Program-made: the position numbers and the translations under genes
The notes under the pieces: model-generated
Told to the model about the DNA's origin: nothing
Database searches by the model: none
What the model saw: only the letters and a program-made list of their open reading frames with translations
Shown here: positions 27,363 to 35,869 of the stretch, piece after piece
Layout of the letters: every line of letters starts with the position of its first letter
Position numbering within the stretch: the first letter of the stretch is position 1
DNA from: an uncultured Collinsella sp.
Lineage (GTDB): Bacteria > Actinomycetota > Coriobacteriia > Coriobacteriales > Coriobacteriaceae
Direction of reading: 5' to 3'
NCBI GenBank assembly: GCA_902496775.1
Contig: CABVCF010000002.1
Coordinates: 1 to 47,869 of the forward strand
DNA: 47,869 nt

Positions 27363-27498
27363 ACTGGGGGTAGGAATCGCTCCAACCCCGACACTTCAAC
27401 TAAGCATCTTGGCCCCGTTGTGTTATTCTAGAACAGACGTTCGTGAATGATGCGCGGGGCCTTGCCTTGCGCTGTGCTTGTGGCGAGGGGAGGTCGGC

Positions 27499-28020
27499 TT
27501 GGTTATCTTGGGCATTGACCCCGGTTTGGCTCATACGGGTTGGGGGATTATCGAGGAGCGGCGTGGCGAGGTTCGCTGCCGTGCCTATGGCTGCATCGAG
27601 ACCAGTGCCGGAAGTCCGCTCGCGGTGCGCCTGTCGCATATCGCCCATGACCTTAAGGATGTCGTCGAGCGTTATCGACCCGACACGGCTGCTGTCGAGA
27701 GCATCTACTTTGGCGCCAACGTTCGTTCGGCCATCCCCACGGCGCATGCCCGCGGTGCTGCACTCGTCGCACTTTCGGAATGCGCGCTCGAGATTGGCGA
27801 ATACACGCCCATGCAGATCAAGCAGGCTGTGGTGGGCACCGGCGCCGCGGACAAGCGGCAGGTCGCCTACATGGTACGCACGCTCACACAGCTCGACCAC
27901 GACCCGCATCCCGACCATGCCGCCGATGCCCTGGCCTGCGCCATCTGCCACGTAAACCTCAGCCGCACCCGCGCCCTCACCGGTGGCGAGTTCTATCAAC
28001 AGAGAGGAACCGGATACTGA
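27499..28020 (+). CDS. ruvC: Holliday junction resolvase RuvC
   Basis: Endonuclease that resolves Holliday junctions by symmetrical cuts, working with RuvAB. The 173-residue protein starts MVILGIDPGLAHTGWG with Asp7. Glu67 (AAVESIYFG) and the C-terminal HAADALACAICH, giving His140 and Asp143, complete the site; His in the third position is the form known from Thermus. I chose the TTG at 27499 because GGGGAGG lies 5 bases before it and the protein then begins as the family does; an upstream TTG at 27478 would add seven residues. The stop overlaps the ruvA start (TGATG), indicating translational coupling. Confidence 0.95.
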   Translation: MVILGIDPGLAHTGWGIIEERRGEVRCRAYGCIETSAGSPLAVRLSHIAHDLKDVVERYRPDTAAVESIYFGANVRSAIPTAHARGAALVALSECALEIGEYTPMQIKQAVVGTGAADKRQVAYMVRTLTQLDHDPHPDHAADALACAICHVNLSRTRALTGGEFYQQRGTGY

Positions 28021-28640
28021 TGATTTCCCAGCTCCACGGAACGCTTGTCGAGGCCACGATGAGCTCTGCTGTCGTCGATGTGTCGGGCGTTGGCTTTGAG
28101 CTCGGCATTTCGGGCAGCACTGCGGCCACGTTGCCGACGCCCGGTGGCGAGGTCTGCCTCTACACGCGTATGCAGGTGCGCGAGGACGCCATGACACTTT
28201 TCGGTTTTTCCTCAAAGGATGAGCGCATGATGTTCGACCGGCTCGTGTCCGTTTCGGGCGTTGGCCCGCGCCTGGCGCTTGCCGTGCTTTCCACCTATAC
28301 CGTGGGGCAGCTGTATTCGCTGGTGATGGCCGAGGACGACAAGGGCATGGCCAAGGTGCCCGGTGTGGGCAAAAAGACAGCTCAGCGTCTGATCCTGGAG
28401 CTCAAGAGCACCTTTGCCAAGGACAAAGGCTTTGTGCCGGTCGACGTGATTCCCGGACAGGTTGCGATGCCCGTGCCCGCTGCCGCTCCCTCGGCCATCG
28501 ACGATGCCCGTGCGGCACTCCTTTCCATGGGCTTTAGCCCGCAGGAGACCGATGTCGCTCTGAGCGGGTATGATGGGCAGGATATGCGTGTCGAGGATCT
28601 GCTCGGCGCGGCGCTTAAGCGACTCGGAATGGATGCGTGA
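28020..28640 (+). CDS. ruvA: Holliday junction branch migration protein RuvA
   Basis: The junction-binding subunit (206 residues) forms a tetramer that holds the four-way junction and docks RuvB. Domain I ([30 protein letters not shown]) is an OB-fold. Domain II has two helix-hairpin-helix motifs, [14 protein letters not shown] and [17 protein letters not shown]. Domain III ([21 protein letters not shown]) is the UBA-like RuvB-binding module after a Pro/Ala linker. The ATG at 28020 overlaps the ruvC stop, and the gene's own stop overlaps the ruvB start. Confidence 0.96.
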   Translation: MISQLHGTLVEATMSSAVVDVSGVGFELGISGSTAATLPTPGGEVCLYTRMQVREDAMTLFGFSSKDERMMFDRLVSVSGVGPRLALAVLSTYTVGQLYSLVMAEDDKGMAKVPGVGKKTAQRLILELKSTFAKDKGFVPVDVIPGQVAMPVPAAAPSAIDDARAALLSMGFSPQETDVALSGYDGQDMRVEDLLGAALKRLGMDA

Positions 28641-29707
28641 TGTGGGAAGCCGATGACTCTCAGGACCTGTGGGCGACGCCCGGTAACTCGCCGGCGGCAT
28701 CCATGGCGCACGGCGAGCGCATGGTGGGCTCGGAGCTGACGGCCGAGGACCTCGATGTCGATCGCACTTTGCGCCCCCAGCGCCTGGACGATTACTGTGG
28801 CCAGGAGCACATCAAGCAAAGCCTGCGCGTGTTGATCGAAGCGGCGCAGAGCCGTGGCGAGACGCTCGACCACGTGATCTTCTCGGGTCCTCCGGGCCTG
28901 GGCAAGACCACGCTGGCCACCGTTATCGCTAACGAGCTGGGTGCTCAGATCAAGACCACGAGTGGCCCTGCCATCGCGCGCACTGGCGACCTAGCGGCCA
29001 TCCTTACTAACTTGCAGCCGGGTGATGTGCTGTTTATCGACGAGATCCACCGCCTCAACCGTTCGGTCGAGGAGGTCCTGTACCCCGCGATGGAGGACTT
29101 TGCCCTCGATATCGTGATTGGCAAGGGTCCGGCGGCGCGCTCGATTCGCCTGGATATTCCCAAGTTTACGCTGGTAGCGGCAACGACCCGCTCAGGCATG
29201 TTGACCGGCCCGTTGCGCGACCGCTTTGGCATTTCATATCGCCTGGATTACTACACGGTCGAGGAGCTCGCGCAGATTGTGACGCGCTCGGCGACTATCC
29301 TGGGCGTGACGATCGACCATCCTAGTGCGCTCGAGATCGGCTCGCGTTCGCGCGGCACGCCACGTCTTGCCAACCGCCTGCTCAAGCGCGTGCGCGATTA
29401 CGCACAGGTGCGCGGCAACGGCCCCATCGAGCTCGATATCTGCCGTCAGGCGCTCGAGTTCTTCGAGATCGACGAGCTCGGGCTGGACTGGATGGATATT
29501 CGCATTTTGGAGACGCTTGCTAAGACGTTCTCCGGTCGTGCCGTGGGACTTACGACCCTTGCCAGCGCGGTGGGCGAGGACCCGGGCACGCTCGAGGATG
29601 TCTATGAGCCCTATTTGCTGCAGTGCGGGTTGATGATTCGTACGCCGCAGGGCCGTCAGGCAACCCTTCGCACCTTTGAGCACCTGGGGATTGAACCTAC
29701 CGTTTAG
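28640..29707 (+). CDS. ruvB: Holliday junction branch migration helicase RuvB
   Basis: The AAA+ ring motor (355 residues) that drives branch migration with RuvA. Walker [10 protein letters not shown], Walker [11 protein letters not shown], sensor 1 AATTRSG and the arginine finger in GPLRDRFG are intact. The C-terminal winged helix ends with [17 protein letters not shown]. The N-terminus has an extension of about 35 residues before the conserved [12 protein letters not shown]. The ATG at 28640 overlaps the ruvA stop (TGATG); a GTG at 28637 is a possible alternative. The order ruvC-ruvA-ruvB is the usual bacterial operon. Confidence 0.96.
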   Translation: MWEADDSQDLWATPGNSPAASMAHGERMVGSELTAEDLDVDRTLRPQRLDDYCGQEHIKQSLRVLIEAAQSRGETLDHVIFSGPPGLGKTTLATVIANELGAQIKTTSGPAIARTGDLAAILTNLQPGDVLFIDEIHRLNRSVEEVLYPAMEDFALDIVIGKGPAARSIRLDIPKFTLVAATTRSGMLTGPLRDRFGISYRLDYYTVEELAQIVTRSATILGVTIDHPSALEIGSRSRGTPRLANRLLKRVRDYAQVRGNGPIELDICRQALEFFEIDELGLDWMDIRILETLAKTFSGRAVGLTTLASAVGEDPGTLEDVYEPYLLQCGLMIRTPQGRQATLRTFEHLGIEPTV

Positions 29708-29785
29708 GGCGCTTTGTTTTGGCGTGCTGTTGGGCTATCGCCGGACATTGGGTAAACATATCGCCGTTCATCGGTTATGGGCGTT

Positions 29786-29812
29786 TTTACTATTGCGCGC
29801 CCGTGCTATGCT
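29786..29812 (+). promoter_or_regulatory. Putative promoter of the formate-THF ligase gene
   Basis: TATGCT at 29807-29812 with a T-rich -35 region (TTTTAC/TTTACT at 29785-29791). The leader is about 35 nt to the ATG. Confidence 0.4.
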
Positions 29813-29852
29813 GAATTGGTCTTTTTCTCATTCGGTAACGAAAGGACCGCCC

Positions 29853-31520
29853 ATGCCTACTGACATCGAAATCGCACGTTCTGTCACGCCGCTGCCTATT
29901 ACCGAGGTGGCCAAGAACGCCGGCGTCGACGTTAAGCACCTTATTCCGTACGGCTTCGACAAGGCTAAGGTCGACTATTCACTGCTCAACGAGCCGACTG
30001 ATCACCAGGCCAAGCTCGTCCTCGTGACCGCTATCAACCCAACGCCTGCGGGCGAGGGCAAGACCACCACGACCATCGGTCTGGCCGACGGCCTGCGTCG
30101 TCGCGGCGTCAAGAGTGCCGTGGCCCTGCGCGAGCCTTCGCTCGGCCCCGTCTTTGGCGTTAAGGGCGGTGCTGCCGGCGGCGGCTGGGCTCAGGTCATC
30201 CCCATGGAGGATATCAACTTGCACTTTACCGGTGACTTCCATGCCATCGGTGCCGCCAATAACCTGCTGGCCGCCATGCTCGACAACCACATCCAGCAGG
30301 GCAATCAGCTCGGTATTGACGTTAAGCGCATTACTTGGAAGCGCGTCGTCGATATGAACGACCGTCAGCTGCGCCACGTCATCGACGGCATTGGTGGTAA
30401 GGCCCAGGGCGTGCCGCGCGAGGACGGCTTCGATATCACCGTCGCCTCCGAGGTCATGGCAATCCTGTGCCTGTCTACGAGCATCAACGACCTCAAGGAA
30501 CGCTTGGGTGAGATTGTCGTCGGCTACAGCTTTGCCGGCGAGCCCGTCCGTGCCCGCGACCTCAAGGCCCAGGGTGCCATGGCCGCGTTGCTTAAGGACG
30601 CGCTCAAGCCCAACCTGGTGCAAACGCTCGAGGGCACGCCCGCGTTTGTCCACGGCGGTCCCTTCGCCAACATTGCCCACGGCTGCAACTCTATCATGGC
30701 CACGCGTATGGCGATGCGCTTTGGCGATGTTGCCATTACCGAGGCCGGCTTCGGTGCCGATCTGGGTGCCGAGAAGTTCCTCGACATCAAGTGCCGCATG
30801 ACGGGCGTTCGCCCCAGCGCCGTCGTGATCGTCGCGACCGCTCGTGCGTTGAAGTACAACGGTGGCGTCGCCAAGGCCGATCTCAACGAGGAGAACCTCG
30901 AGGCACTCAAGGCTGGCATGCCCAACCTGCTGCGTCACGTCGACAACATCCAGAACGTCTACGGTCTGCCCTGCGTGGTCGCCATTAACCGCTTCCCGAC
31001 CGATACCGAGGCTGAACTCGCCCTCATCGAGTCCGAGTGCCAGAAACTGGGCGTTAACGTTAAACTGTCCGAGGTCTGGGCCAAGGGCGGCGAGGGCGCG
31101 CTCGACCTGGCCGATGAGGTCATGCGCCTGATCGAGCAGCCGAGTGAGCTCAAGTTTGCCTACGAGGACGGCGCCGATGTTGCCGATGCCCTCGAGGCCG
31201 TTGCCACCAAGGTTTATCGCGCCGATGGCGTCGACTTTACGCCGGCCGCCAAGCGCCAGCTCGCCGAGCTGCGCGAGAACGGCTTTGGCAACCTGCCGGT
31301 GTGCGTCGCCAAGACGCAGTACAGCTTTAGCGACAACGCCAAGGTGCTGGGCGCTCCCGAGGGCTTCCGCATCACCGTGCGCGAGCTCAAGGTTTCTGCT
31401 GGCGCCCACTTTGTGGTCGCGCTGACCGGCAGTGTTCTGACCATGCCGGGTCTGCCCAAGGTGCCCGCGGCCGAAAATATCGACGTCGACAACGACGGCA
31501 ACATCACCGGCCTGTTCTAA
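29853..31520 (+). CDS. fhs: Formate-tetrahydrofolate ligase
   Basis: ATP-dependent ligation of formate to tetrahydrofolate, giving 10-formyl-THF (555 residues, standard length). The P-loop [16 protein letters not shown] is near residue 63. The family signatures [18 protein letters not shown] and [11 protein letters not shown] follow, and the C-terminus ends [18 protein letters not shown]. Codon use is strongly optimised, so it is likely well expressed. The ATG at 29853 follows AAAGGA. An FchA-type cyclohydrolase and a FolD are encoded 10 kb away, which together would make a formate-to-methylene-THF route. Direction in vivo (formate use or formate release with ATP gain) cannot be read from sequence. 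Confidence 0.96.
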   Translation: MPTDIEIARSVTPLPITEVAKNAGVDVKHLIPYGFDKAKVDYSLLNEPTDHQAKLVLVTAINPTPAGEGKTTTTIGLADGLRRRGVKSAVALREPSLGPVFGVKGGAAGGGWAQVIPMEDINLHFTGDFHAIGAANNLLAAMLDNHIQQGNQLGIDVKRITWKRVVDMNDRQLRHVIDGIGGKAQGVPREDGFDITVASEVMAILCLSTSINDLKERLGEIVVGYSFAGEPVRARDLKAQGAMAALLKDALKPNLVQTLEGTPAFVHGGPFANIAHGCNSIMATRMAMRFGDVAITEAGFGADLGAEKFLDIKCRMTGVRPSAVVIVATARALKYNGGVAKADLNEENLEALKAGMPNLLRHVDNIQNVYGLPCVVAINRFPTDTEAELALIESECQKLGVNVKLSEVWAKGGEGALDLADEVMRLIEQPSELKFAYEDGADVADALEAVATKVYRADGVDFTPAAKRQLAELRENGFGNLPVCVAKTQYSFSDNAKVLGAPEGFRITVRELKVSAGAHFVVALTGSVLTMPGLPKVPAAENIDVDNDGNITGLF

Positions 31521-31545
31521 GTCTGCTGTCCATAGCTGCTTGTCC

Positions 31546-31581
31546 GCCCCGCCGTGCCCACAAGGCCCGGCGGGGCTTTTT
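31546..31581 (+). terminator. Intrinsic terminator of fhs
   Basis: GCCCCGCCGTGCC (31546-31558) pairs with GGCCCGGCGGGGC (31564-31576), one mismatch, then TTTTT. Confidence 0.9.
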
Positions 31582-31699
31582 GATCCTTAGGCCCGCGCAT
31601 GTCTTGTAGATACCGACGGACTCTGCCCATCATAGGCTTTTGCGCGGGTAGAATGCATGGATAACTTGAGGCTCAAGCGCGACGGAAAGGAATCGTTGC

Positions 31700-32689
31700 A
31701 TGGATCAGGACAAGACAACCGTGATGGGCGGCTACGCTTCCGCGCAGGCTGGCGATAGCGCCGACGCGACCCGCGTTGTTCCCAACCCCGGTTATACCGA
31801 CCCCGCCGCGACGCAGCCTTCTGCCGAGCCCACCCGGGTTATGGGCTATGGCGACTCGGCGCAGGATTCTTACGCTGCATCTTCGCAAGGCCCCTATGGC
31901 AACGCAGCTCCGGATCCGTTTGATTACGCGCCGCAGGATTCTTATGCTGCCTCGACGCCGAATCCCTATGATGACCTGCCGCAGAATCCCATTCCGCAGC
32001 CTCAGCAGACGACGTATATGCCTCGCACGGCTCAGCCTCGTTACGAGTCGCGCGAGCCGTATCGCGAGTACCCCAAGTCGATTCCGCAATATGGCGAGGA
32101 CGAGGAGAAGAGGCCGTCGCGTTCGTCGAGCGTGATCAAGAAGATCCTCGTCGTGCTGGCGATCTTCTTTGCGCTGTCGGTTGTGTTTGCCATCGTGTCG
32201 GGCATGCTCAACAAGCGGGGGAGCTCAACGGCCGATACCGCTGCCGAGCAAACCGAGTCCGCCTCGTCTAGCACCGTCGATCTGAGCGATATCCCGGGGC
32301 AGTACTGGTCCAACGCCAAGAAGCTTCTCAAGTCGCGCGGCGCTGATCTTTCGAATGCCGTGGTCCTGACTGATGATGGCTCAACGCCCGTCGTCGATGC
32401 CAACTGGGTCGTTACTTCTGCCTACTATAACGACAGCGGCAACCTCGATATTCAACTCACGCACAAGAACAGCTCGGGCAACTCGTCCGACGGACAAAGC
32501 GGTACCGACAGCTCGAGCTCCAATACGCTGGAGGACTTGAGCAACAAGGCACAGGAGTTGGGAGACAAGGCGCAAGAGCTGGGCGACACGGCACAAAACC
32601 TGGGCGATACCGCGCAGAACTTGGGCGGCATGGCGACGGATGCCTGGAACGCCCTGCAAAACGGCATCTCGGGCGCGCAGGGAAACTAG
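31700..32689 (+). CDS. Single-pass membrane protein with cytoplasmic Pro/Gln/Tyr-rich region and C-terminal heptad repeats
   Basis: Not recognised as a named family. The 329-residue protein has a disordered N-terminal region of about 140 residues with internal repeats (QDSYAAS at two places, several PNPYD/PDPFD-like units). A basic patch and one membrane helix lie at about 145-170 (IKKILVVLAIFFALSVVFAIV). Outside the membrane there is a small domain, IPGQYWSNAKKLLKSRGADL...NWVVTSAYYNDSG, somewhat like a PASTA or related surface fold. A Ser/Asn-rich linker and four near-perfect heptads (KAQELGD, KAQELGD, TAQNLGD, TAQNLGG; about 282-310) follow and should form an amphipathic helix. GGAAAGG precedes the ATG, and TAGAAT at 31649-31654 may be the -10. 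A cell-envelope or signalling role is a guess. Confidence 0.75.
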   Translation: MDQDKTTVMGGYASAQAGDSADATRVVPNPGYTDPAATQPSAEPTRVMGYGDSAQDSYAASSQGPYGNAAPDPFDYAPQDSYAASTPNPYDDLPQNPIPQPQQTTYMPRTAQPRYESREPYREYPKSIPQYGEDEEKRPSRSSSVIKKILVVLAIFFALSVVFAIVSGMLNKRGSSTADTAAEQTESASSSTVDLSDIPGQYWSNAKKLLKSRGADLSNAVVLTDDGSTPVVDANWVVTSAYYNDSGNLDIQLTHKNSSGNSSDGQSGTDSSSSNTLEDLSNKAQELGDKAQELGDTAQNLGDTAQNLGGMATDAWNALQNGISGAQGN

Positions 32690-32707
32690 CGGACGAGCGG
32701 AGCGGGG

Positions 32708-33889
32708 CTACAGCTGCTCGGCCGGACGCTCGGGCGAACTAAAGCCCGAGTCAAACGTAACGACGCACGAGGCATCGGGCCGGCGCTCGTGCACGATGCG
32801 CGTGACGAGCTCCAGCAGCTCCTCGTCGGATATGTCAAAGCCGTCGGGGCGTACCAAGTCAAACGAAACGAAGCCGTCGTGCTCGTGCAGGTCGTGGATG
32901 GAGAGCGCGGGATCGATCTGCATGACGCCGCGTTTGACCCAGCCGCGCAGGTCGTCGCCGGTTATGGCGATGGGGTCGCAGTGCAGCGTGATGTCGATGC
33001 CCATCTGGCGCTTGATGTCGTGCTCGATGGTGTCCAGAATCTCGTGGTGCTCAAATGCATCGCCCTCGCCGGGCATTTCCACGTGTGCGCTGGCGAACTG
33101 GCGACCGGGGCCGTAGTCGTGCACCATCAGGTCGTGTGTGCCCAGGACTTGCGGATAGGCCATAATCCTGTCGCGGATTTCCTGGACGAGCTTTGGGTCG
33201 GGCGCTTGTCCCAGCAGCGGGCTGATGGCGTCGCGCACCAGGCCCATGCCGCTGATGCAGATGAAGATGCCCACACCCAGGCCTGCCCAGCCATCGAGAT
33301 CAAAGCCGGTCGTCTGCGAAATAAGCGCCGCCACCAAGACCGAGCCCGAGGTGATGACGTCGTTTTTGGAGTCCTGCGCCGTGGCGATGAGCGTTTCGGA
33401 ATCGATGCGGTTACCCAGTGCGCGGTTGAACGCGGCCATCCAGAGCTTTACGAGCATGGACGTAGCCAGTGCCGCAAGGGAAATGAACGTGTAAGCGGTG
33501 GGGGAAGGCTTGATGATCTTGGTGATCGACTCGAGGATTAGGTTGATGCCGACGGCACAAACCAGGACGGCGACAAACAGACCAGCCAGGTACTCGTAGC
33601 GGCCGTGGCCGTAAGGGTGGCCCTCGTCTGCCGGGCGGCTGGCAAGGCGGAACCCGAGCAGGCTCACGATGTTGCTCGAGGCATCGGAGAGGTTGTTGAA
33701 AGCGTCGGCGATGAGGGAGACGGAACCGGCGAGCAGGCCCGCGATGCCCTTGGCCAGGCACAGGGTGATGTTGAGTCCAATGCAGATGAGGCTTGCGGTA
33801 AAACCCGCGTTGGTGCGGCAAGATGCATCGACCGGCTCGTCCTCGCTGCCGGGAACAAGCGTATGTACCAGCCGATTTACAAATAGCAT
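32708..33889 (-). CDS. Cation diffusion facilitator, probable Mn2+ exporter
   Basis: A cation/H+ antiporter of the CDF family (393 residues, six membrane helices plus a cytoplasmic C-terminal domain). Helix 2 carries LIADAFNNLSDASSN (Asp62, Asn66, Asp69) and helix 5 AQDSKNDV (Asp173, Asp177); HPYGHGRYEY follows helix 2. The Asp/Asn/Asp/Asp site, lacking the His of zinc CDFs, matches manganese exporters of the MntE/MneP type as I recall them, so Mn2+ is the best guess. The C-terminus is longer than usual (about 200 residues) with extra His/Asp-rich segments. I chose the ATG at 33889 for GAGG 9 bases upstream; an ATG at 33910 lacks a ribosome site and is close to a TACACT -10-like hexamer. Confidence 0.85.
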   Translation of the reverse strand: MLFVNRLVHTLVPGSEDEPVDASCRTNAGFTASLICIGLNITLCLAKGIAGLLAGSVSLIADAFNNLSDASSNIVSLLGFRLASRPADEGHPYGHGRYEYLAGLFVAVLVCAVGINLILESITKIIKPSPTAYTFISLAALATSMLVKLWMAAFNRALGNRIDSETLIATAQDSKNDVITSGSVLVAALISQTTGFDLDGWAGLGVGIFICISGMGLVRDAISPLLGQAPDPKLVQEIRDRIMAYPQVLGTHDLMVHDYGPGRQFASAHVEMPGEGDAFEHHEILDTIEHDIKRQMGIDITLHCDPIAITGDDLRGWVKRGVMQIDPALSIHDLHEHDGFVSFDLVRPDGFDISDEELLELVTRIVHERRPDASCVVTFDSGFSSPERPAEQL

Positions 33890-34107
33890 AGCGGTCGTCC
33901 TCACAATCATGTTTAAGGGGATAGTGTAGCTCGCGCGGGGGCGCCGTGCACCGATGCTCAGAAAATGCAGCAATAGTCTGCCGGTGCTAACGAGCGAGCC
34001 TTCTCGTCTGCCTGGGTGGTCCATTTTGGGCCACATGGGTATGGGCATGTGCCTGTTTGATCGACATACTTAATGCCGACAGCCCCTGTGCAAAGGAGGA
34101 CGTTTCC

Positions 34108-35445
34108 ATGGACGAGATGTTTGCCATTAAATGTCAAAACTGCGGCGGCCCTATGTACTCGCACCAAGCTAAGCGCAGCTTTGAGTGCGCTTATTGCGGT
34201 GCGGTCATTCCGTGGCAGGCGGACGCCGGAGAGCCCAAGAGTGCTTTGGGCATTCGCCATACGCCGTTGACGGTAGTGGATGGACTGCTCAAGCTCACGC
34301 ATGTGTCGCAACTCGAGCGCCCGGAGGACCCGGACTGGTATTTCTTCAATTCGCACTGGCGCAATCAGTCGGTCCTGGAACATCTGCTGTGGGAGGATCG
34401 CGGCACGGCGCAAGAGTTCCAAGAGGCCACGCATGTGAGCATTCCTTGCCCCTTCTGCGGAGCGTCCTTTGAGGGCGAGTCAACGCAGCGTGTGTTTGAG
34501 TGCCCGTCTTGTGGCAACAAGATCGGCATTGCCGACCTGCTCAAGCCCGGTACCTTCAGCAAGCGTCTGACCATGGGCGTGGGTGCAGAGTATGTGCCGG
34601 AGCAGGGCATTCCCTGCGAAATCTCGCCGCAGCAGGCACGTGCCAACGCACTGCAGCTGGTGCGCCAGTACCCCGACGCCTTTGCCGGGCACGACGTGGA
34701 AGATGCGATCCAAAACGACATGATGCTCTTCTATTTCCCCATGGCGCTGGCGGACCTGCGCATGATGGCGTCCTTCCCGGGCAAGGGCCTGAGCAAGGAG
34801 ACCCTGGTGTACTACGAGGTGCTCGACTGGGCATATCCCAGGGCAAACTACCTGGATGTTCGCCTTATGGGAATTTTGGAGCCGTGGGACTTTGCCAAGG
34901 TTGGGCCGTTCGATCCCGCCATGCAGGAAGGCGACTTTCGCGTCGTCTCCGTCGATGCGTCTACCAAGGACCAGGTGGTCATTGATAAGCTGGCGCTCGA
35001 CGTTGCGGGCAACGATGCCGAGGCGGTGCTGGGGCTCAATAAAAAGAGCATCCGCACCTGGGCGCGCAAGGCCCGCAAGCATAAGGACGGTCTGGTGATG
35101 GTGCCGGTCTACTTTGTCGATCGTCCGGCGACGGACAGCCGCGATGGCGAGCAGGTGCGCATTGCTGTAAATGGCCAGACGGGCCGCGCGGCCGCGGTGG
35201 TGTTTAGCGACAAGCGCGAGACGCATATCGTGGCGCCGCTCAACCCGAGCCTGCATCTGTCCGGCGAGAGCACCGTGCATGCCACGCCCATCGAGGTCAA
35301 ATACGTTAAATCGCCGTTCCTATACCAGATCGTGCGCCGTGGAGACGGCGAGCAGCCGCGTCAGGTGGCAGCCGCCGTCGAGGGTTCTTACCGAGAGGAA
35401 AAGCCCAAACGCAAGGGCTTGTTCGCTGCGATCTTTGGGAAGTAG
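34108..35445 (+). CDS. Double zinc-ribbon protein of unknown function
   Basis: A 445-residue soluble protein with two zinc ribbons: CQNCGGPMYS...CAYCGAV (about 10-32) and CPFCGASFEG...CPSCGNK (about 115-140). A long region with no motif I recognise follows, then a basic C-terminal end (REEKPKRKGLFAAIFGK) that could bind membrane or nucleic acid. No signal peptide or membrane segment is seen. The ATG at 34108 follows AAAGGAGG. It is divergent from the CDF gene and has no operon partner. Zinc ribbons occur in chaperone and phage-tail-like adaptor proteins, but no function is assigned. Confidence 0.7.
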   Translation: MDEMFAIKCQNCGGPMYSHQAKRSFECAYCGAVIPWQADAGEPKSALGIRHTPLTVVDGLLKLTHVSQLERPEDPDWYFFNSHWRNQSVLEHLLWEDRGTAQEFQEATHVSIPCPFCGASFEGESTQRVFECPSCGNKIGIADLLKPGTFSKRLTMGVGAEYVPEQGIPCEISPQQARANALQLVRQYPDAFAGHDVEDAIQNDMMLFYFPMALADLRMMASFPGKGLSKETLVYYEVLDWAYPRANYLDVRLMGILEPWDFAKVGPFDPAMQEGDFRVVSVDASTKDQVVIDKLALDVAGNDAEAVLGLNKKSIRTWARKARKHKDGLVMVPVYFVDRPATDSRDGEQVRIAVNGQTGRAAAVVFSDKRETHIVAPLNPSLHLSGESTVHATPIEVKYVKSPFLYQIVRRGDGEQPRQVAAAVEGSYREEKPKRKGLFAAIFGK

Positions 35446-35553
35446 GGGAGTAGCGCCGGTTGTTGCCGTAACGTGATGGCCGGGGGTGCGGGGCGGCTCT
35501 CAGGAGTGCGGACTACCGTCTGATTGTTTGAGGGTGCCAGATGTAAATAAACA

Positions 35554-35582
35554 GTGGGGCGGCTGCAAAAGAGCCGCCCCAC
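35554..35582 (-). terminator. Strong hairpin downstream of the zinc-ribbon gene
   Basis: GTGGGGCGGCT (35554-35564) pairs exactly with AGCCGCCCCAC (35572-35582). The T-rich tail (TGTTTATTTAC) is on the minus-strand side, so it best serves transcripts coming from the right. It may still help end the plus-strand gene. Confidence 0.6.
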
Positions 35583-35692
35583 CGGGTAAAATCAGGTTGT
35601 ACCGCGGAACCCGCTCCTCAGTCGGTCAACTTTGGAAGCGTGGGCAACGCAGGTGCTATCGTCTAAAGGGCCGGCTGCAACCGGCCCTTTTC
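35563..35692 (+). ncRNA. Candidate small RNA unit (promoter plus terminator, no ORF)
   Basis: CTGCAA (35563-35568) and TAAAAT (35586-35591) form a -35/-10 pair with 17-bp spacing. A perfect intrinsic terminator follows: AAGGGCCGG (35666-35674) with CCGGCCCTT (35681-35689), then TTTTCT. The RNA would run from about 35598 to 35691. Between them there is no plausible ORF, but short stems can be drawn, such as GCGT/ACGC around 35637-35650. No known RNA family is recognised. Other readings: the terminator belongs to a remnant gene on the minus strand and the promoter match is chance. Confidence 0.25.
35666..35691 (+). terminator. Intrinsic terminator
   Basis: AAGGGCCGG/CCGGCCCTT stem with a 6-nt loop and TTTT on the plus strand; a weaker TTTAGAC tail exists on the minus strand. 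Confidence 0.75.
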
Positions 35693-35714
35693 TGTGGCAG
35701 CCAATGGACCCACA

Positions 35715-35812
35715 TCAGACGAAGGCCGCGTCTTTGCCTGTCAGGTCACGCTCGCCAGCCACGGCTAGAATGTCGTTGCCGGCCTCCATGACCGGTATTG
35801 TTTCGTAGCGTG
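35715..35812 (-). pseudogene. Possible gene remnant (C-terminal fragment)
   Basis: Read on the minus strand, this stretch encodes YETIPVMEAGNDILAVAG followed by ERDLTGKDAAFV and a stop (35715-35717), with composition and codon use like a real protein. Upstream the same protein-like character continues in another frame (ATEATAAVAGALAVATHA), directly after the DUF1016 stop. This suggests a frameshifted 3' end of an older gene cut by the DUF1016 gene. I do not recognise the family, and chance is possible in GC-rich DNA. Confidence 0.3.
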
Positions 35813-35869
35813 CGTCGCAACCGCGAGTGCGCCTGCGACGGCTGCGGTGGCTTCGGTCGCAACGAGCTG

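Noticed and set aside
34057..34107. Upstream start for the zinc-ribbon protein
   Set aside because: The ATG at 34108 has AAAGGAGG at ideal spacing; the upstream start has none.
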